9,232 bases of DNA from Thermoleophilaceae bacterium. GTDB taxonomy: Bacteria > Actinomycetota > Thermoleophilia > Solirubrobacterales > JACPNS01. The notes below the pieces were generated by a model that saw nothing but the letters and a program-made list of their open reading frames with translations, was not told the DNA's origin and did not search any database. Both the position numbers and the translations under genes were made by a program. The DNA is taken from positions 1-9,232 of the forward strand of contig JAEMRJ010000095.1 in the NCBI GenBank assembly GCA_016463365.1, written 5' to 3'. This document shows positions 1-7,530 of this stretch, piece by piece; position 1 is the first letter of the stretch, and every line of letters starts with the position of its first letter.

Positions 1-707
1 TCGTCAAGGAATACGCCCAGCAGTACGGCTACCACGCAAGCTTCATGCCCAAGCCGCTCTATGACGAGAACGGCTCAGGAATGCACACGCATCAGTCGCT
101 CTTCAAAGACGGCAAGAACGTCTTCTACGACGAGAACGACCGCTACAAGCTTTCAGAGACCGGCAAGGCATTCATCGCGGGCCAGCTGACCCACGCGCGC
201 GAGATCTGCGCGATCTTCGCCCAGTCGGTCAACTCGTACAAGCGTCTCGTTCCCGGCTTTGAGGCTCCGGTCTACCTTGCATGGTCGCGTCGCAACCGCT
301 CGGCGCTCGTCCGGGTTCCGCCGTACCGCTCGACCGGTTCCAACGCCGACGGTCAGGCGATGCGCGCAGAGCTGCGCTGCCCGGACCCGGCATGCAATCC
401 GTACCTGACTTTTGCCGCGCTCCTGCAGGCCGGTCTCGAGGGGATCGAGAAGGGTTACGAGCTGCCCGAGCCGATGGAGAAAAACCTTTATCACCTGAAC
501 TCCGAAGAGGGCCGCCGCCTCGGCGTCGAGCACCTGCCGGAGACCCTGGGTGAGGCTGTCGAGCTTGCCTCGGCCTCCGAGCTCGTTCTGCGCACGCTCG
601 GTGAGCACATGTTCAAGCGCTTCATCGAGATCAAGCGCAACGAGTGGGAGAGCTACCGCACGCAGGTGACGCAGTGGGAGCTCGAACGCTATCTGCCGAT
701 CCTCTGA
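1..707 (+). CDS. glnA: Glutamine synthetase type I, C-terminal part (5' truncated by window edge)
   Basis: This enzyme makes glutamine from glutamate, ammonia and ATP in the cytoplasm, as a dodecamer. Only the last 234 codons are here; the frame is open from base 3 to the TGA at 705-707. Catalytic-domain landmarks run in the expected order: GSGMHTHQSL (ATP/glutamate-binding histidines), NSYKRLVPGFEAPV (the flap holding the catalytic Glu), NRSALVRVPPYR (substrate and phosphate arginines) and AELRCPDPACNPY. The C-terminal stretch GEHMFKRFIEIK...EWESYRTQVTQWE resembles the Bacillus/archaeal GSI-alpha form more than the adenylylated enterobacterial GSI-beta form. That suggests feedback control rather than adenylylation, although a Tyr does occur at the equivalent NLYHL position. 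The N-terminal domain, which would settle the subtype, lies outside the window. The family call is very secure; the alpha subtype is an inference from the C-terminus. Confidence 0.96.
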   Translation, partial: VKEYAQQYGYHASFMPKPLYDENGSGMHTHQSLFKDGKNVFYDENDRYKLSETGKAFIAGQLTHAREICAIFAQSVNSYKRLVPGFEAPVYLAWSRRNRSALVRVPPYRSTGSNADGQAMRAELRCPDPACNPYLTFAALLQAGLEGIEKGYELPEPMEKNLYHLNSEEGRRLGVEHLPETLGEAVELASASELVLRTLGEHMFKRFIEIKRNEWESYRTQVTQWELERYLPIL

Positions 708-768
708 TCGGATCATGCAACTTTCTGAGCAATCCTCCGTTCGCGGTATGGATTGCCGATGCTCTCCC

Positions 769-774
769 TAATCT
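769..774 (+). promoter_or_regulatory. Weak -10-like hexamer before the MMPL gene
   Basis: TAATCT fits the actinobacterial TANNNT -10 pattern and ends 13 nt before the ATG at 788, so the 5' leader would be only about 7 nt. No convincing -35 lies 16-18 nt upstream, and no Shine-Dalgarno sequence is visible before the ATG. The 80-bp gap after glnA would also allow read-through transcription. Suggestive only. Confidence 0.22.
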
Positions 775-787
775 TCAGTAACTCCAG

Positions 788-2995
788 ATGATCGTATTCC
801 GCTTACCCGCCGGCCGAAGGTCGAAATATTTATTCCTGGCTGGCTGGACAGCAATTTTGTTACTGCTGGGTAGCTCGGCGCTCGAATTCAACGATGCGCA
901 GAACAACAAGGACGCCAACTACCTGCCTCAGTCTGCGGAATCGCTGAAGGCGATCCACCTCGAAGAGAAGGCCTTCGGTGACGAGCTTCTCACCGGTCTG
1001 CTCGTCTACCAGAATCCCAAGCAGCTCACCAGGGTCGACAAGGCGGCGATTCTGGCTGCGACCGCAGAGCTCACAAAGCAGCCGTTGGACGGGCAGTTCG
1101 GCAAGCCGATCCCGCTGTTCTTCGAGGACGGCAGGACGGCGGCGATCTACCTCCAGATCCGCGCGCGGGGATCAAAGGAGCTGCTCTTCGCGGCGGCCGA
1201 ACGGCTCAACGCGATCGGTGATCGCGCGCCGCCGGACATGACAGTCAACCTGACCGGTCAGGCCGGCTTCTTCAACGACCAGGCCGAGATCTTCGACACG
1301 ATCGACGGCAACCTGTTGATCGGCACCGTGCTGCTGATCTCGTTGTTGCTGCTGCTGATCTACCGCAGCCCGTTCCTCTGGCTGCTGCCGCTGACGGCGG
1401 TCGGATTTGCGGAGATAACCTCCCGTGGCCTCGGTACAGAGCTCGCCGAGCGCGGCGCGACGATCACTTCGCAGTCGGCGGCGCTGATGACGGTCCTTGT
1501 CTTCGGCGTCGGTACCGATTATGCACTGCTGGTCATCGCTCGCTACCGCGACGAGCTGCGCCGCCGCGAAGATCCTCACGAGGCGATGTCCGAGGCTCTC
1601 GCGCGCTCGGGGCCGACGATCCTGGCCTCCGCGGCCACGGTGATCGCCGCGCTGCTGTGCCTCACTCTCGCGGACGTGAACGCGACTTCCGGCGCCGGCC
1701 CGATCGGTGCGATGGGCATAGCGATCGCAATGCTTGCGATGCTCACGCTGCTGCCCGCGCTCCTGTTGATCTTCGGCCGGCCGGTGTTCTGGCCGTTCAT
1801 CCCTCGCGCGGGCACCGCGACTGAAGAAATGCCCGTCAACTTCTGGTCGCGACTGGCGGATCTGATTGCGCGCAAGCCGGGGATGATCACCTTTGCCGTG
1901 TTCGCCCTGATGGCCGTGATGGCGCTCGGGCTTCTGAACCGCCCCGGGGGCCTTGACATCACCGACAGTTTCCACAAGCCGGTGGATTCAGTCGAGGGCA
2001 TGCGGGTGCTCGAGCAGGCGCTGCCGCCGGGAGCAACCGGACCGATGACCATTCTTGTGTCCGATCCACGTCAGGTCGGTCGTGTCACGCGCACGCTCAA
2101 GCGCTCCGGAGAGGTGGCCTCGATAGGGCTGATCCAGCAGAGCGAGGGCGTGACGCGGATCGAGGCGACGCTCAAGTACAGCCCCTACAGCGACGGCGCG
2201 ATCGATGCCGTTGAACGGGTGCGATCTCAGTTGGCTCAGGTCTCGGGGGGGACTGCGCTCGTTTCGGGGGCGACGGCAGTCGAAGCCGACAGCCGAGATT
2301 TCGCGGCCAAGGACAACAAGCTGATCATGCCGCTTGTGATGCTGGTCGTGCTGCTCATCCTGCTGATCCTGCTGCGCTCGATCATTGCTCCGCTGTTGCT
2401 GATGATCACGGTCGTCGCGTCATTCCTGGCCGTGATGGGGGTGAGCTTCTGGGCCTTTGACAACATTTTCGGCTACAGCGGGGTCGACGAATACGTTCCC
2501 ATCTTCGTCTTCATCTTCCTGGTCGCGCTGGGGGTTGACTACAACATCTTCCTGATGGCGCGTGTGCGCGAAGAGGCGGCGAAATACGGCGCGCGCGAAG
2601 CGATGCGCCGCGGCCTGATCGTCACCGGCGGCGTGATCACCTCGGCCGGCGTTGTGCTCGCAGGCACGTTCTTCGTGATGGCGGCGATGCCGATGACCGT
2701 TCTGACCGAGATCGGCTTCGCGATCGCCGTGGGCGTGCTGTTTGACGCGCTGGTCGTGCGCACGCTGCTGGTCCCGGCGCTGGGCTTCATGCTCGGCGAC
2801 AAAATGTGGTGGCCGGCGAGCTTCGATCCGGCTGCCGAGATCAGCCCGGGTCCCGCGGACTCTCCCGAGCAGATTGCCGTTCCTTCAGGCCAGCGGTCTG
2901 CGCAGCCAACCGCTCATGCCGGCGCTGCCGCAGCGTCATCTGACCCTCCGCTGCCGGACTGGACTCGCGTCAGCGGCAGCTCGCGCTACAGCTGA
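788..2995 (+). CDS. MMPL family (RND superfamily) membrane transporter
   Basis: A 735-residue inner-membrane protein with the two-fold MmpL/YdfJ plan. TM1 is at about 14-31, followed by a large extracytoplasmic loop at 32-172 and TM2-6 at about 175-330. TM7 is at about 366-384, a second loop at 385-509, and TM8-12 at about 511-668. Each half carries the proton-relay Asp-Tyr pair of this family: GVGTDYALL (D244-Y245) and LGVDYNIFL (D584-Y585). A proton-driven exporter of lipids or other hydrophobic compounds is therefore the likely role; the substrate cannot be read from sequence. The length matches YdfJ-type members and is shorter than mycobacterial MmpL3. The last ~65 residues form a Pro/Ala/Ser-rich, probably disordered cytoplasmic tail. 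The start is fixed by an in-frame TAA at 779-781, and the next residues lead straight into TM1. The gene lies 80 bp after glnA and overlaps the convergent ogt by 10 bp. Confidence 0.93.
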   Translation: MIVFRLPAGRRSKYLFLAGWTAILLLLGSSALEFNDAQNNKDANYLPQSAESLKAIHLEEKAFGDELLTGLLVYQNPKQLTRVDKAAILAATAELTKQPLDGQFGKPIPLFFEDGRTAAIYLQIRARGSKELLFAAAERLNAIGDRAPPDMTVNLTGQAGFFNDQAEIFDTIDGNLLIGTVLLISLLLLLIYRSPFLWLLPLTAVGFAEITSRGLGTELAERGATITSQSAALMTVLVFGVGTDYALLVIARYRDELRRREDPHEAMSEALARSGPTILASAATVIAALLCLTLADVNATSGAGPIGAMGIAIAMLAMLTLLPALLLIFGRPVFWPFIPRAGTATEEMPVNFWSRLADLIARKPGMITFAVFALMAVMALGLLNRPGGLDITDSFHKPVDSVEGMRVLEQALPPGATGPMTILVSDPRQVGRVTRTLKRSGEVASIGLIQQSEGVTRIEATLKYSPYSDGAIDAVERVRSQLAQVSGGTALVSGATAVEADSRDFAAKDNKLIMPLVMLVVLLILLILLRSIIAPLLLMITVVASFLAVMGVSFWAFDNIFGYSGVDEYVPIFVFIFLVALGVDYNIFLMARVREEAAKYGAREAMRRGLIVTGGVITSAGVVLAGTFFVMAAMPMTVLTEIGFAIAVGVLFDALVVRTLLVPALGFMLGDKMWWPASFDPAAEISPGPADSPEQIAVPSGQRSAQPTAHAGAAAASSDPPLPDWTRVSGSSRYS

Positions 2996-3534
2996 GCGGC
3001 TGCAGGAAGCTGGAGGCCTTCGGCCGCCAGAAGCGCACGCTTGGTCATCTGGCCGAGCGCGTACTCGCCCACTGCGCCTCCCTTGCCGAGCACGCGGTGG
3101 CAAGGGATCGCCAGCGGGACCGGGTTGGTCGCAAGTGCATTGCTGACCGCACGGGCTGCTTCGGGCATGCCCATGCATCGTGCAACCCAGTCGTAGGTGC
3201 GCGTCTCGCCGGAGGGGATCTTGGCGGTGACTTCGAGCACGCGCCGGGTGAACGGCGAGAGATGGTCGAGGTCACAGGCCTCGGCGCCGGCCCGGCCACC
3301 GCGAATCGCAAAAACGATGTTCTGGTGATCATCGGCCGAGGCTGGTGTGGCCATGCGCCCGGTGCGCTCGAAGTGGCGCATCACGAAATCGGCGGCATCT
3401 GTGGCCGGCGAGACGAAGGAGATTCCGCTGTCGCTGAAGGCGACGAAGATCGGGTCGCCAGACGGACCGTGGGTCTCGATCCACCGGTCCGGGGCGCGGC
3501 GGTGGGAAAGTGGTGCGCGGCTCAGTTCGCTCAT
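2986..3534 (-). CDS. ogt: Methylated-DNA--protein-cysteine methyltransferase (O6-alkylguanine-DNA alkyltransferase)
   Basis: A DNA-repair protein of 182 residues that removes O6-alkyl groups from guanine by irreversible transfer to its own cysteine. The C-terminal domain (about 93-173) is canonical: SPFTRRVLEVTAKIPSGETR, then the winged-helix region and IPCHRV with acceptor Cys145. Tyr114 (RTYDW), Arg128 (AARAV, the arginine finger), the Asn137 hinge (TNPVP), His146 and Glu172 (LLAAEG) are all present, with the same residue numbers as in human MGMT. The N-terminal ~90 residues are poorly conserved, as usual for Ogt. There is no Ada-type regulatory domain, so it is constitutive Ogt-like rather than Ada. 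The ATG at 3534-3532 lacks a Shine-Dalgarno sequence. The gene lies 86 bp downstream of yyaL on the same strand, and its end overlaps the end of the MMPL gene. Family and residues are secure; the exact start is less so. Confidence 0.94.
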   Translation of the reverse strand: MSELSRAPLSHRRAPDRWIETHGPSGDPIFVAFSDSGISFVSPATDAADFVMRHFERTGRMATPASADDHQNIVFAIRGGRAGAEACDLDHLSPFTRRVLEVTAKIPSGETRTYDWVARCMGMPEAARAVSNALATNPVPLAIPCHRVLGKGGAVGEYALGQMTKRALLAAEGLQLPAAAQL

Positions 3535-3544
3535 AGCGTGGACA

Positions 3545-3550
3545 TTTGTA
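3545..3550 (-). promoter_or_regulatory. Possible -10 element of ogt
   Basis: On the - strand TACAAA lies 10 nt before the ogt ATG, in an 86-bp gap (3535-3620) that is clearly more AT-rich than its surroundings. A start site here would give an almost leaderless mRNA, in keeping with the missing Shine-Dalgarno sequence. The -35 is unconvincing: TTTACA is present but 22 nt away. The gap holds no other gene and no clear terminator hairpin, so read-through from yyaL remains possible. Confidence 0.3.
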
Positions 3551-3620
3551 CCACTCGACTCGCCGAAAATGTTGTAAATGCAGGCGAAAATCTTTCTGCG
3601 ATCAGCCCTTGACTTAATGC

Positions 3621-5633
3621 CTAAAGTAAGTTCCTCAGAGAGGCGGCATCAGTCACCGGCAGCTCGCAGCTGAAGTTCTCGCAGACGAAGGCCGCCGCGC
3701 GGCCGTCAATCGGGCCGCGATCGCGCAACAGTTCGACCGTTGAATCGTCTGAGTCAAGGCACGCCGCGACCACGGCGCGGGGCATATAGCTCTTCAACAG
3801 CTCCGCTCGCAACGCTGCTCGCGAGTCTTCGGGTCCGACAAGCGCAATCTCGCGCACCGGGCCCAGGTGAAAGTCGATTGCCTGAAGTGCGTGGCCGAAG
3901 CCGAGCGGAAGTCGCCCGGCGATTTGTTGGACCGTCTTCAGGCAGCGGTCGGCCGATTCCCGACAGCGCTGATCGCCGGTCAGGGCGGCCAGGCGCTGCA
4001 GCGCCAGGGCGATCGCTGAGTTGCCGCTGGGAATCGGGTTGTCCTCCACGTCCTTGCGGCGCACCAGCAACCGTTCGTGGTCGCCGGCGACGGTGAAGAA
4101 TCCGCCGAGGTCTGCGTCCTCGAAGTGTTCGATCGCAGCGTCAGAGATCTCTCGTGCGCGCACGAACCAGCGCTCGTCGCCGGTCATCTCGTAAAGCGTC
4201 AGCCAGGCGGCGGCGCAGTAGGCGTGGTCTTCGAGGTAGCCCGCGGGTCCGGCCCCGGACTCGGTCCACGAACGACGCATGCGCCCACCCGGCAGTGCGA
4301 GTTCGCGCTCGATGAACTCTGCACATCTCACGGCCGCCTCGCTGTAGCGCGGTTCGTCCAGCACGGCGCCGGCCTCGGCCAGCGCGGCGACCGCAAGCGC
4401 GTTCCATGAAGCGATGCGCTTGTCGTCGCGCGCTGGCGCGGAGCGTGTCTGACGGCGTTGCCAGAGCGCGCCGCGCACCTGCTCGAAGATCTCGGGGTCG
4501 GGCTTGCGTTCGGCCGCATTCACGAAGAGAACGTTCTTTCCGTCGAATTCGCCGTGATCGATCACGCCCCAGTAGAGGAAGAAGTCACCTACGTGGCCGG
4601 GCGCCACGGACTCGATGATTTCGCGCAGCTCGTCGATTTCCCAGGCGTAGTAGGCACCCTCTTCCAGATGACCGTCAGCAGCGATCGAGTCGGCGTCGAG
4701 CGCGCTGGCGAATCCGCCCTCCGGGCACTGCATCTCGCCGAGCATCCAGTCGAGCGTGGTACGGCAGACGCTCGCGAAGTCGTCGTCCCCGGTCAACTGC
4801 CAGGCGTGCAGGTAAGAGCGCGCCAGCAGCGCGTTGTCGTAGAGCATCTTCTCAAAGTGGGGGATGTGCCAGCGCGCGTCGACCGAGTAGCGCGAGAAGC
4901 CGCCGCCGATCTGATCGTGGATGCCGCCGGCAGCCATCTTGCGCAGCGTCTCGAGGGCGAGCTCGCGATCTTCGGGCGCCCGCCTTCCGAGCAGGAACTC
5001 AAGGACGCTGTGCGGCGGAAATTTCGGCGCGCCGCCGAAACCGCCGAACTGGACGTCAAAGCTGTTGTGCAGCGAGGCCGCCGCGGCGTCGAGGGTCGCG
5101 GCGCTGATCGGATCCTCTGATGCGCGCAGACTGGCGGTCATCGAAAGCTGCTGAATCAGCTGTTCACTGCGCTCGTCGACGGCGTCGCGCTGCTCGACCC
5201 AGGCGTCGACGATCGACTCCATCAGTTGCATGAAGCTGGGCATGTTCGGGCGCGACTCGGGTGGGAAGTACGTGCCGGCAAAGAACGGCACCTGGTGCGG
5301 CGTGAGAAATGCCGTCAGCGGCCAGCCGCCGTGGCCGCTCATCGCCTGGGCCGCCTCCATGTAGATCGCGTCGATGTCCGGGCGTTCTTCGCGGTCGACC
5401 TTGATGTTCACGAAGTGCTCGTTCATGTAGCTGGCGGTCGCCGCGTCCTCGAAGGACTCGTGCGCCATCACATGGCACCAGTGGCAGGATGAGTAGCCGA
5501 CCGAGAGCAGGATCGGTACGTCGCGCTCAGCGGCGAGCGCCAGCGCCTCCGGACCCCATGGGTACCAGTCCACAGGGTTGTCGGCATGCTGCAGGAGGTA
5601 CGGAGAAGACTCTTGGGCCAGACGGTTGGGCAT
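3621..5633 (-). CDS. yyaL: YyaL/SSP411 family protein: thioredoxin-like domain plus (alpha/alpha)6 barrel
   Basis: A 670-residue soluble protein, full length for the COG1331 / DUF255 family (bacterial YyaL, animal SPATA20). The N-terminal thioredoxin-like domain (about 1-165) opens with the family signature of SSPYLLQH and NPVDWYPW. It carries the CxxC motif C50-H-W-C53, then [11 protein letters not shown] (78-88), GHGGWPL (100-106) and TYFP (121-124). The rest is a six-hairpin, epimerase/glycosidase-like barrel with [11 protein letters not shown] (196-206), [15 protein letters not shown] (236-250) and [13 protein letters not shown] (258-270). The molecular role of the family is not well established; a redox or protein-quality function or a sugar-related activity are both conceivable. 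No signal peptide is seen, so it should be cytoplasmic. It starts 9 bp after the stop of the ArsR gene without a Shine-Dalgarno sequence, suggesting one mRNA and translational coupling. Family assignment is very secure; function is open. Confidence 0.95.
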   Translation of the reverse strand: MPNRLAQESSPYLLQHADNPVDWYPWGPEALALAAERDVPILLSVGYSSCHWCHVMAHESFEDAATASYMNEHFVNIKVDREERPDIDAIYMEAAQAMSGHGGWPLTAFLTPHQVPFFAGTYFPPESRPNMPSFMQLMESIVDAWVEQRDAVDERSEQLIQQLSMTASLRASEDPISAATLDAAAASLHNSFDVQFGGFGGAPKFPPHSVLEFLLGRRAPEDRELALETLRKMAAGGIHDQIGGGFSRYSVDARWHIPHFEKMLYDNALLARSYLHAWQLTGDDDFASVCRTTLDWMLGEMQCPEGGFASALDADSIAADGHLEEGAYYAWEIDELREIIESVAPGHVGDFFLYWGVIDHGEFDGKNVLFVNAAERKPDPEIFEQVRGALWQRRQTRSAPARDDKRIASWNALAVAALAEAGAVLDEPRYSEAAVRCAEFIERELALPGGRMRRSWTESGAGPAGYLEDHAYCAAAWLTLYEMTGDERWFVRAREISDAAIEHFEDADLGGFFTVAGDHERLLVRRKDVEDNPIPSGNSAIALALQRLAALTGDQRCRESADRCLKTVQQIAGRLPLGFGHALQAIDFHLGPVREIALVGPEDSRAALRAELLKSYMPRAVVAACLDSDDSTVELLRDRGPIDGRAAAFVCENFSCELPVTDAASLRNLL

Positions 5634-5642
5634 AGGATCACG

Positions 5643-5978
5643 CTATCGCGGTGAAAGCCCGACCATTTCGGCGCGTACAGGCGCGAGTACTGCGTCGAGC
5701 AGGCCGGGGAAGCGCGCGTCAAACTCTTCGCGGCGCAGCGAGACCAGACGCTTGGTGCCGTCGATCTGCGTGTTCGTGATGCCGGCCTCGCGCAGAGTCT
5801 TGAAGTGGTGTGATCGGGTCGCCTTGCTGACCTCGAGACCGAATGAGCCGCAGGCGCAGGCGACCTCGGCCCGGGCGAGTTCGCGGACGATCTGAAGTCG
5901 CGTCTCGTCGGCAAGCGCCTGAAGCGCCGTTTCCAGCGAAATCTCACTCAGATCCGGCTGCTGAACCTGTGTTCTCAC
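5643..5978 (-). CDS. ArsR-family winged-helix transcriptional regulator
   Basis: A 111-residue repressor-type protein. The winged helix shows ALADETRLQIVREL (about 20-34) followed by the recognition helix SKATRSHHFKTLREAG (51-66) and a wing, IDGTKRLVSLRREE (72-85). Members bind DNA as dimers and leave it when an effector binds. Two cysteines, C41 and C43 in VACACGSFG, sit where classical ArsR sensors have their ELCVCDL metal site. The rest of that motif differs and matches the non-arsenic actinobacterial subgroup with CG before FG, so metal, thiol or oxidant sensing are all possible. The start is GTG at 5978-5976. A -10-like TATATT lies just upstream, and an 18-bp perfect dyad lies behind it. 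The gene begins 28 bp after the acyl-CoA synthetase stop and is followed 9 bp later by yyaL, its most likely target along with itself. Effector unknown. Confidence 0.92.
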   Translation of the reverse strand: MRTQVQQPDLSEISLETALQALADETRLQIVRELARAEVACACGSFGLEVSKATRSHHFKTLREAGITNTQIDGTKRLVSLRREEFDARFPGLLDAVLAPVRAEMVGLSPR

Positions 5979-5985
5979 AACTGCG

Positions 5986-5991
5986 AATATA
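5986..5991 (-). promoter_or_regulatory. -10 element of arsR, leaderless arrangement
   Basis: TATATT on the - strand ends 7 nt before the GTG start, the normal distance from a -10 hexamer to the transcription start. The mRNA would therefore begin at or within a base or two of the GTG. No Shine-Dalgarno sequence is present to offer an alternative. No good -35 is seen 16-18 nt upstream; that region is occupied by the dyad at 5998-6015. Confidence 0.45.
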
Positions 5992-5997
5992 CCGCTG

Positions 5998-6015
5998 GTT
6001 CGAAGGTCATCGAAC
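5998..6015. promoter_or_regulatory. Perfect inverted repeat, candidate ArsR operator
   Basis: GTTCGA, six bases of spacer, then TCGAAC: both 6-bp arms match exactly. The dyad lies 6 bp upstream of the arsR -10 element and covers its -35 region, while also spanning the stop codon of the acyl-CoA synthetase gene. A dimeric repressor bound here would block polymerase, which is the usual way ArsR proteins control their own genes. The arms are short, so chance cannot be excluded from one site alone. Confidence 0.4.
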
Positions 6016-7521
6016 GAACTGCGAGGCGTTTCCCGGTCCGAGTCGCCGCAGTTCGGCTCGCCGTATCTTGCCGCTCGCGGTCTTTGGCAGCGCGTCGACG
6101 AATTCGACCACGCGTGGGTACTTGTACGGAGCCGTGACGTTCTTGACGTGATCCTGAAGTTCTTTCGCGAGCGCGTCCGTGCCCTCGAAGCCGTCCTTCA
6201 ACACAATCACAGCGCGGACCAGGGAGCCACGCTCCGGGTCGGGCGCCGCCACTGCAGCGGCCTCTGCGACCGACTCGTGTGAGATCAGCGCGCTCTCGAC
6301 CTCGAACGGACCGATCCGATAGCCCGCCGACGAGATGATGTCGTCGTTGCGCGAGTCAAACCAGAGGTAGCCGTCGTCGTCCTGTTCAACGAGGTCCCCG
6401 GTGCGCCACCAGAGACGGCCCTCGGCGTCTGGGTGAAGCTCGGGCGGGTCGAGCTCGTTCGGCCTGCCGTAGCCGGCGAAGAATGTCGGCACGGTCTGCG
6501 GGTCGACCCACAGCTCTCCGTCCTCGATGCGAATCTCGATCCCCGGCATCGGCCGGCCCATCGACCCGGGTTTGATCGTGTCACCAGGCCGCACTGCCGT
6601 GATCGCGCCGGTCTCGGTCTGGCCGTAACCGTCGTGGATGTCTACGCCCAGGCCGTCGTGCCAGTTCTTGAAGATCTCTGCGTTCAGGGCCTCGCCGGCA
6701 GACACGCACTGGCGCAGCGACGGGATTCGTTTCAGCTCCAGCCGCCGCGCGATCACGCGGTACTCGGTCGGCGCCATGCAGAGAACGTTGACGTTTTCCG
6801 CTGCGAGCGTGGCCATGCGCTCGACCGGGTCGAAGCGCACATCGTGCAGAACGGCGGTCGCGCCGCAGAGCCAAGGCGTCAGAAACACATTGCGCGCCGA
6901 CTTTGACCAACCGCTGGCGGCGGTGCACCAGGCGATCTCTCCTGGCCGCGCATCGAACCAGTTCTCGGCCTGCAGGCGCTGACCGGGAAGGCACGCGTGG
7001 GTGTGGACGACCGGCTTGGGCTCGCCGGTGGTTCCAGAGGTGAAGATCATCATCGCCGGATCGGCGGGCTGGGCGTCAAAGGGGGGAAGGGGGTCGTACT
7101 CAAGCAGCGACTCGTCGGGGATCACGATTGTTGGGCCGTTCCAGCCTGAGTGGTCGAGTTCGGTCTTGTTGCGCTCGTCGGTCACGACAAGCCGGGGCGC
7201 GGCGCTCGCAATTCGCAGAGCCAGATCCTTGGCGCGCAGCATCTCATTGCAGGGGAGCACCACGGCGCCCATGCGCCAGCAGGCCAGCATCGAGAAGACC
7301 CACTGCGGACGATTGCCGATCATCGTCACGACGACGTCTCCGCGGGAGACGCCCTGCGCCGCGAAGGCGCTGCCGTAGCGAGCCGAGGCGTCCAGCACTT
7401 CTGCGAACGCGTACTCGTCGCGCGAGCCGTCGCGCGCAAGCTCGATCAGCGCCGGGCCGGGCGCGTCCACGGCAAGTCGCTCGACGATCGCCGGAAAGCT
7501 TTCAAATGCGCGGTTGTTCAC
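6007..7521 (-). CDS. AMP-forming acyl-CoA synthetase, medium-chain (ACSM)-like
   Basis: A complete adenylate-forming ligase of 504 residues. It would activate a carboxylic acid with ATP to acyl-AMP and then transfer the acyl group to CoA. Motifs in order: the phosphate loop TSGTTGEPKPV (161-171), SAGEALN (274-280), GYGQTETG (298-305), WWRTGDL (371-377), the hinge DSRNDDIISSAGYRIGP (389-405) and PKTASGK with catalytic Lys485. The SGWSKSARNVFLTPWLCGA stretch (203-221) resembles the medium-chain/benzoate-type enzymes (MACS) rather than acetyl-CoA synthetase, whose N-terminal extension is also missing. The exact acid is unknown. The start is GTG at 7521-7519; it must lie after the hydrolase stop, which is in the same frame three codons upstream. 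No Shine-Dalgarno sequence is seen. The gene sits 9 bp after the hydrolase gene, so the two are almost surely co-transcribed and the hydrolase product may be its substrate. Confidence 0.94.
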   Translation of the reverse strand: MNNRAFESFPAIVERLAVDAPGPALIELARDGSRDEYAFAEVLDASARYGSAFAAQGVSRGDVVVTMIGNRPQWVFSMLACWRMGAVVLPCNEMLRAKDLALRIASAAPRLVVTDERNKTELDHSGWNGPTIVIPDESLLEYDPLPPFDAQPADPAMMIFTSGTTGEPKPVVHTHACLPGQRLQAENWFDARPGEIAWCTAASGWSKSARNVFLTPWLCGATAVLHDVRFDPVERMATLAAENVNVLCMAPTEYRVIARRLELKRIPSLRQCVSAGEALNAEIFKNWHDGLGVDIHDGYGQTETGAITAVRPGDTIKPGSMGRPMPGIEIRIEDGELWVDPQTVPTFFAGYGRPNELDPPELHPDAEGRLWWRTGDLVEQDDDGYLWFDSRNDDIISSAGYRIGPFEVESALISHESVAEAAAVAAPDPERGSLVRAVIVLKDGFEGTDALAKELQDHVKNVTAPYKYPRVVEFVDALPKTASGKIRRAELRRLGPGNASQFVR

Positions 7522-7530
7522 GTCGCGAGG

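Noticed and set aside
705..715. Palindrome TGATC-G-GATCA at the glnA stop codon
   Set aside because: The one-base centre cannot form a hairpin, there is no T-run, and short palindromes of this kind are expected by chance.
153..716. Long open frame antisense to glutamine synthetase
   Set aside because: It lies wholly opposite a well-conserved gene, its protein shows no recognisable motif, and high GC makes long antisense frames common.
1172..1975. 267-codon open frame antisense to the MMPL gene
   Set aside because: The translation is rich in Arg, Gln and His with no domain pattern, and the sense frame carries clear membrane segments and motifs.
4458..5120. 220-codon + strand frame opposite yyaL
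   Set aside because: The opposite strand encodes conserved YyaL signatures throughout this region, and the frame has no motif or ribosome binding site.
5643..5978. Arsenic-resistance repressor in the strict sense
   Set aside because: The classical ELCVCDL metal-binding motif is not intact, and no arsenate reductase or arsenite pump gene is nearby.
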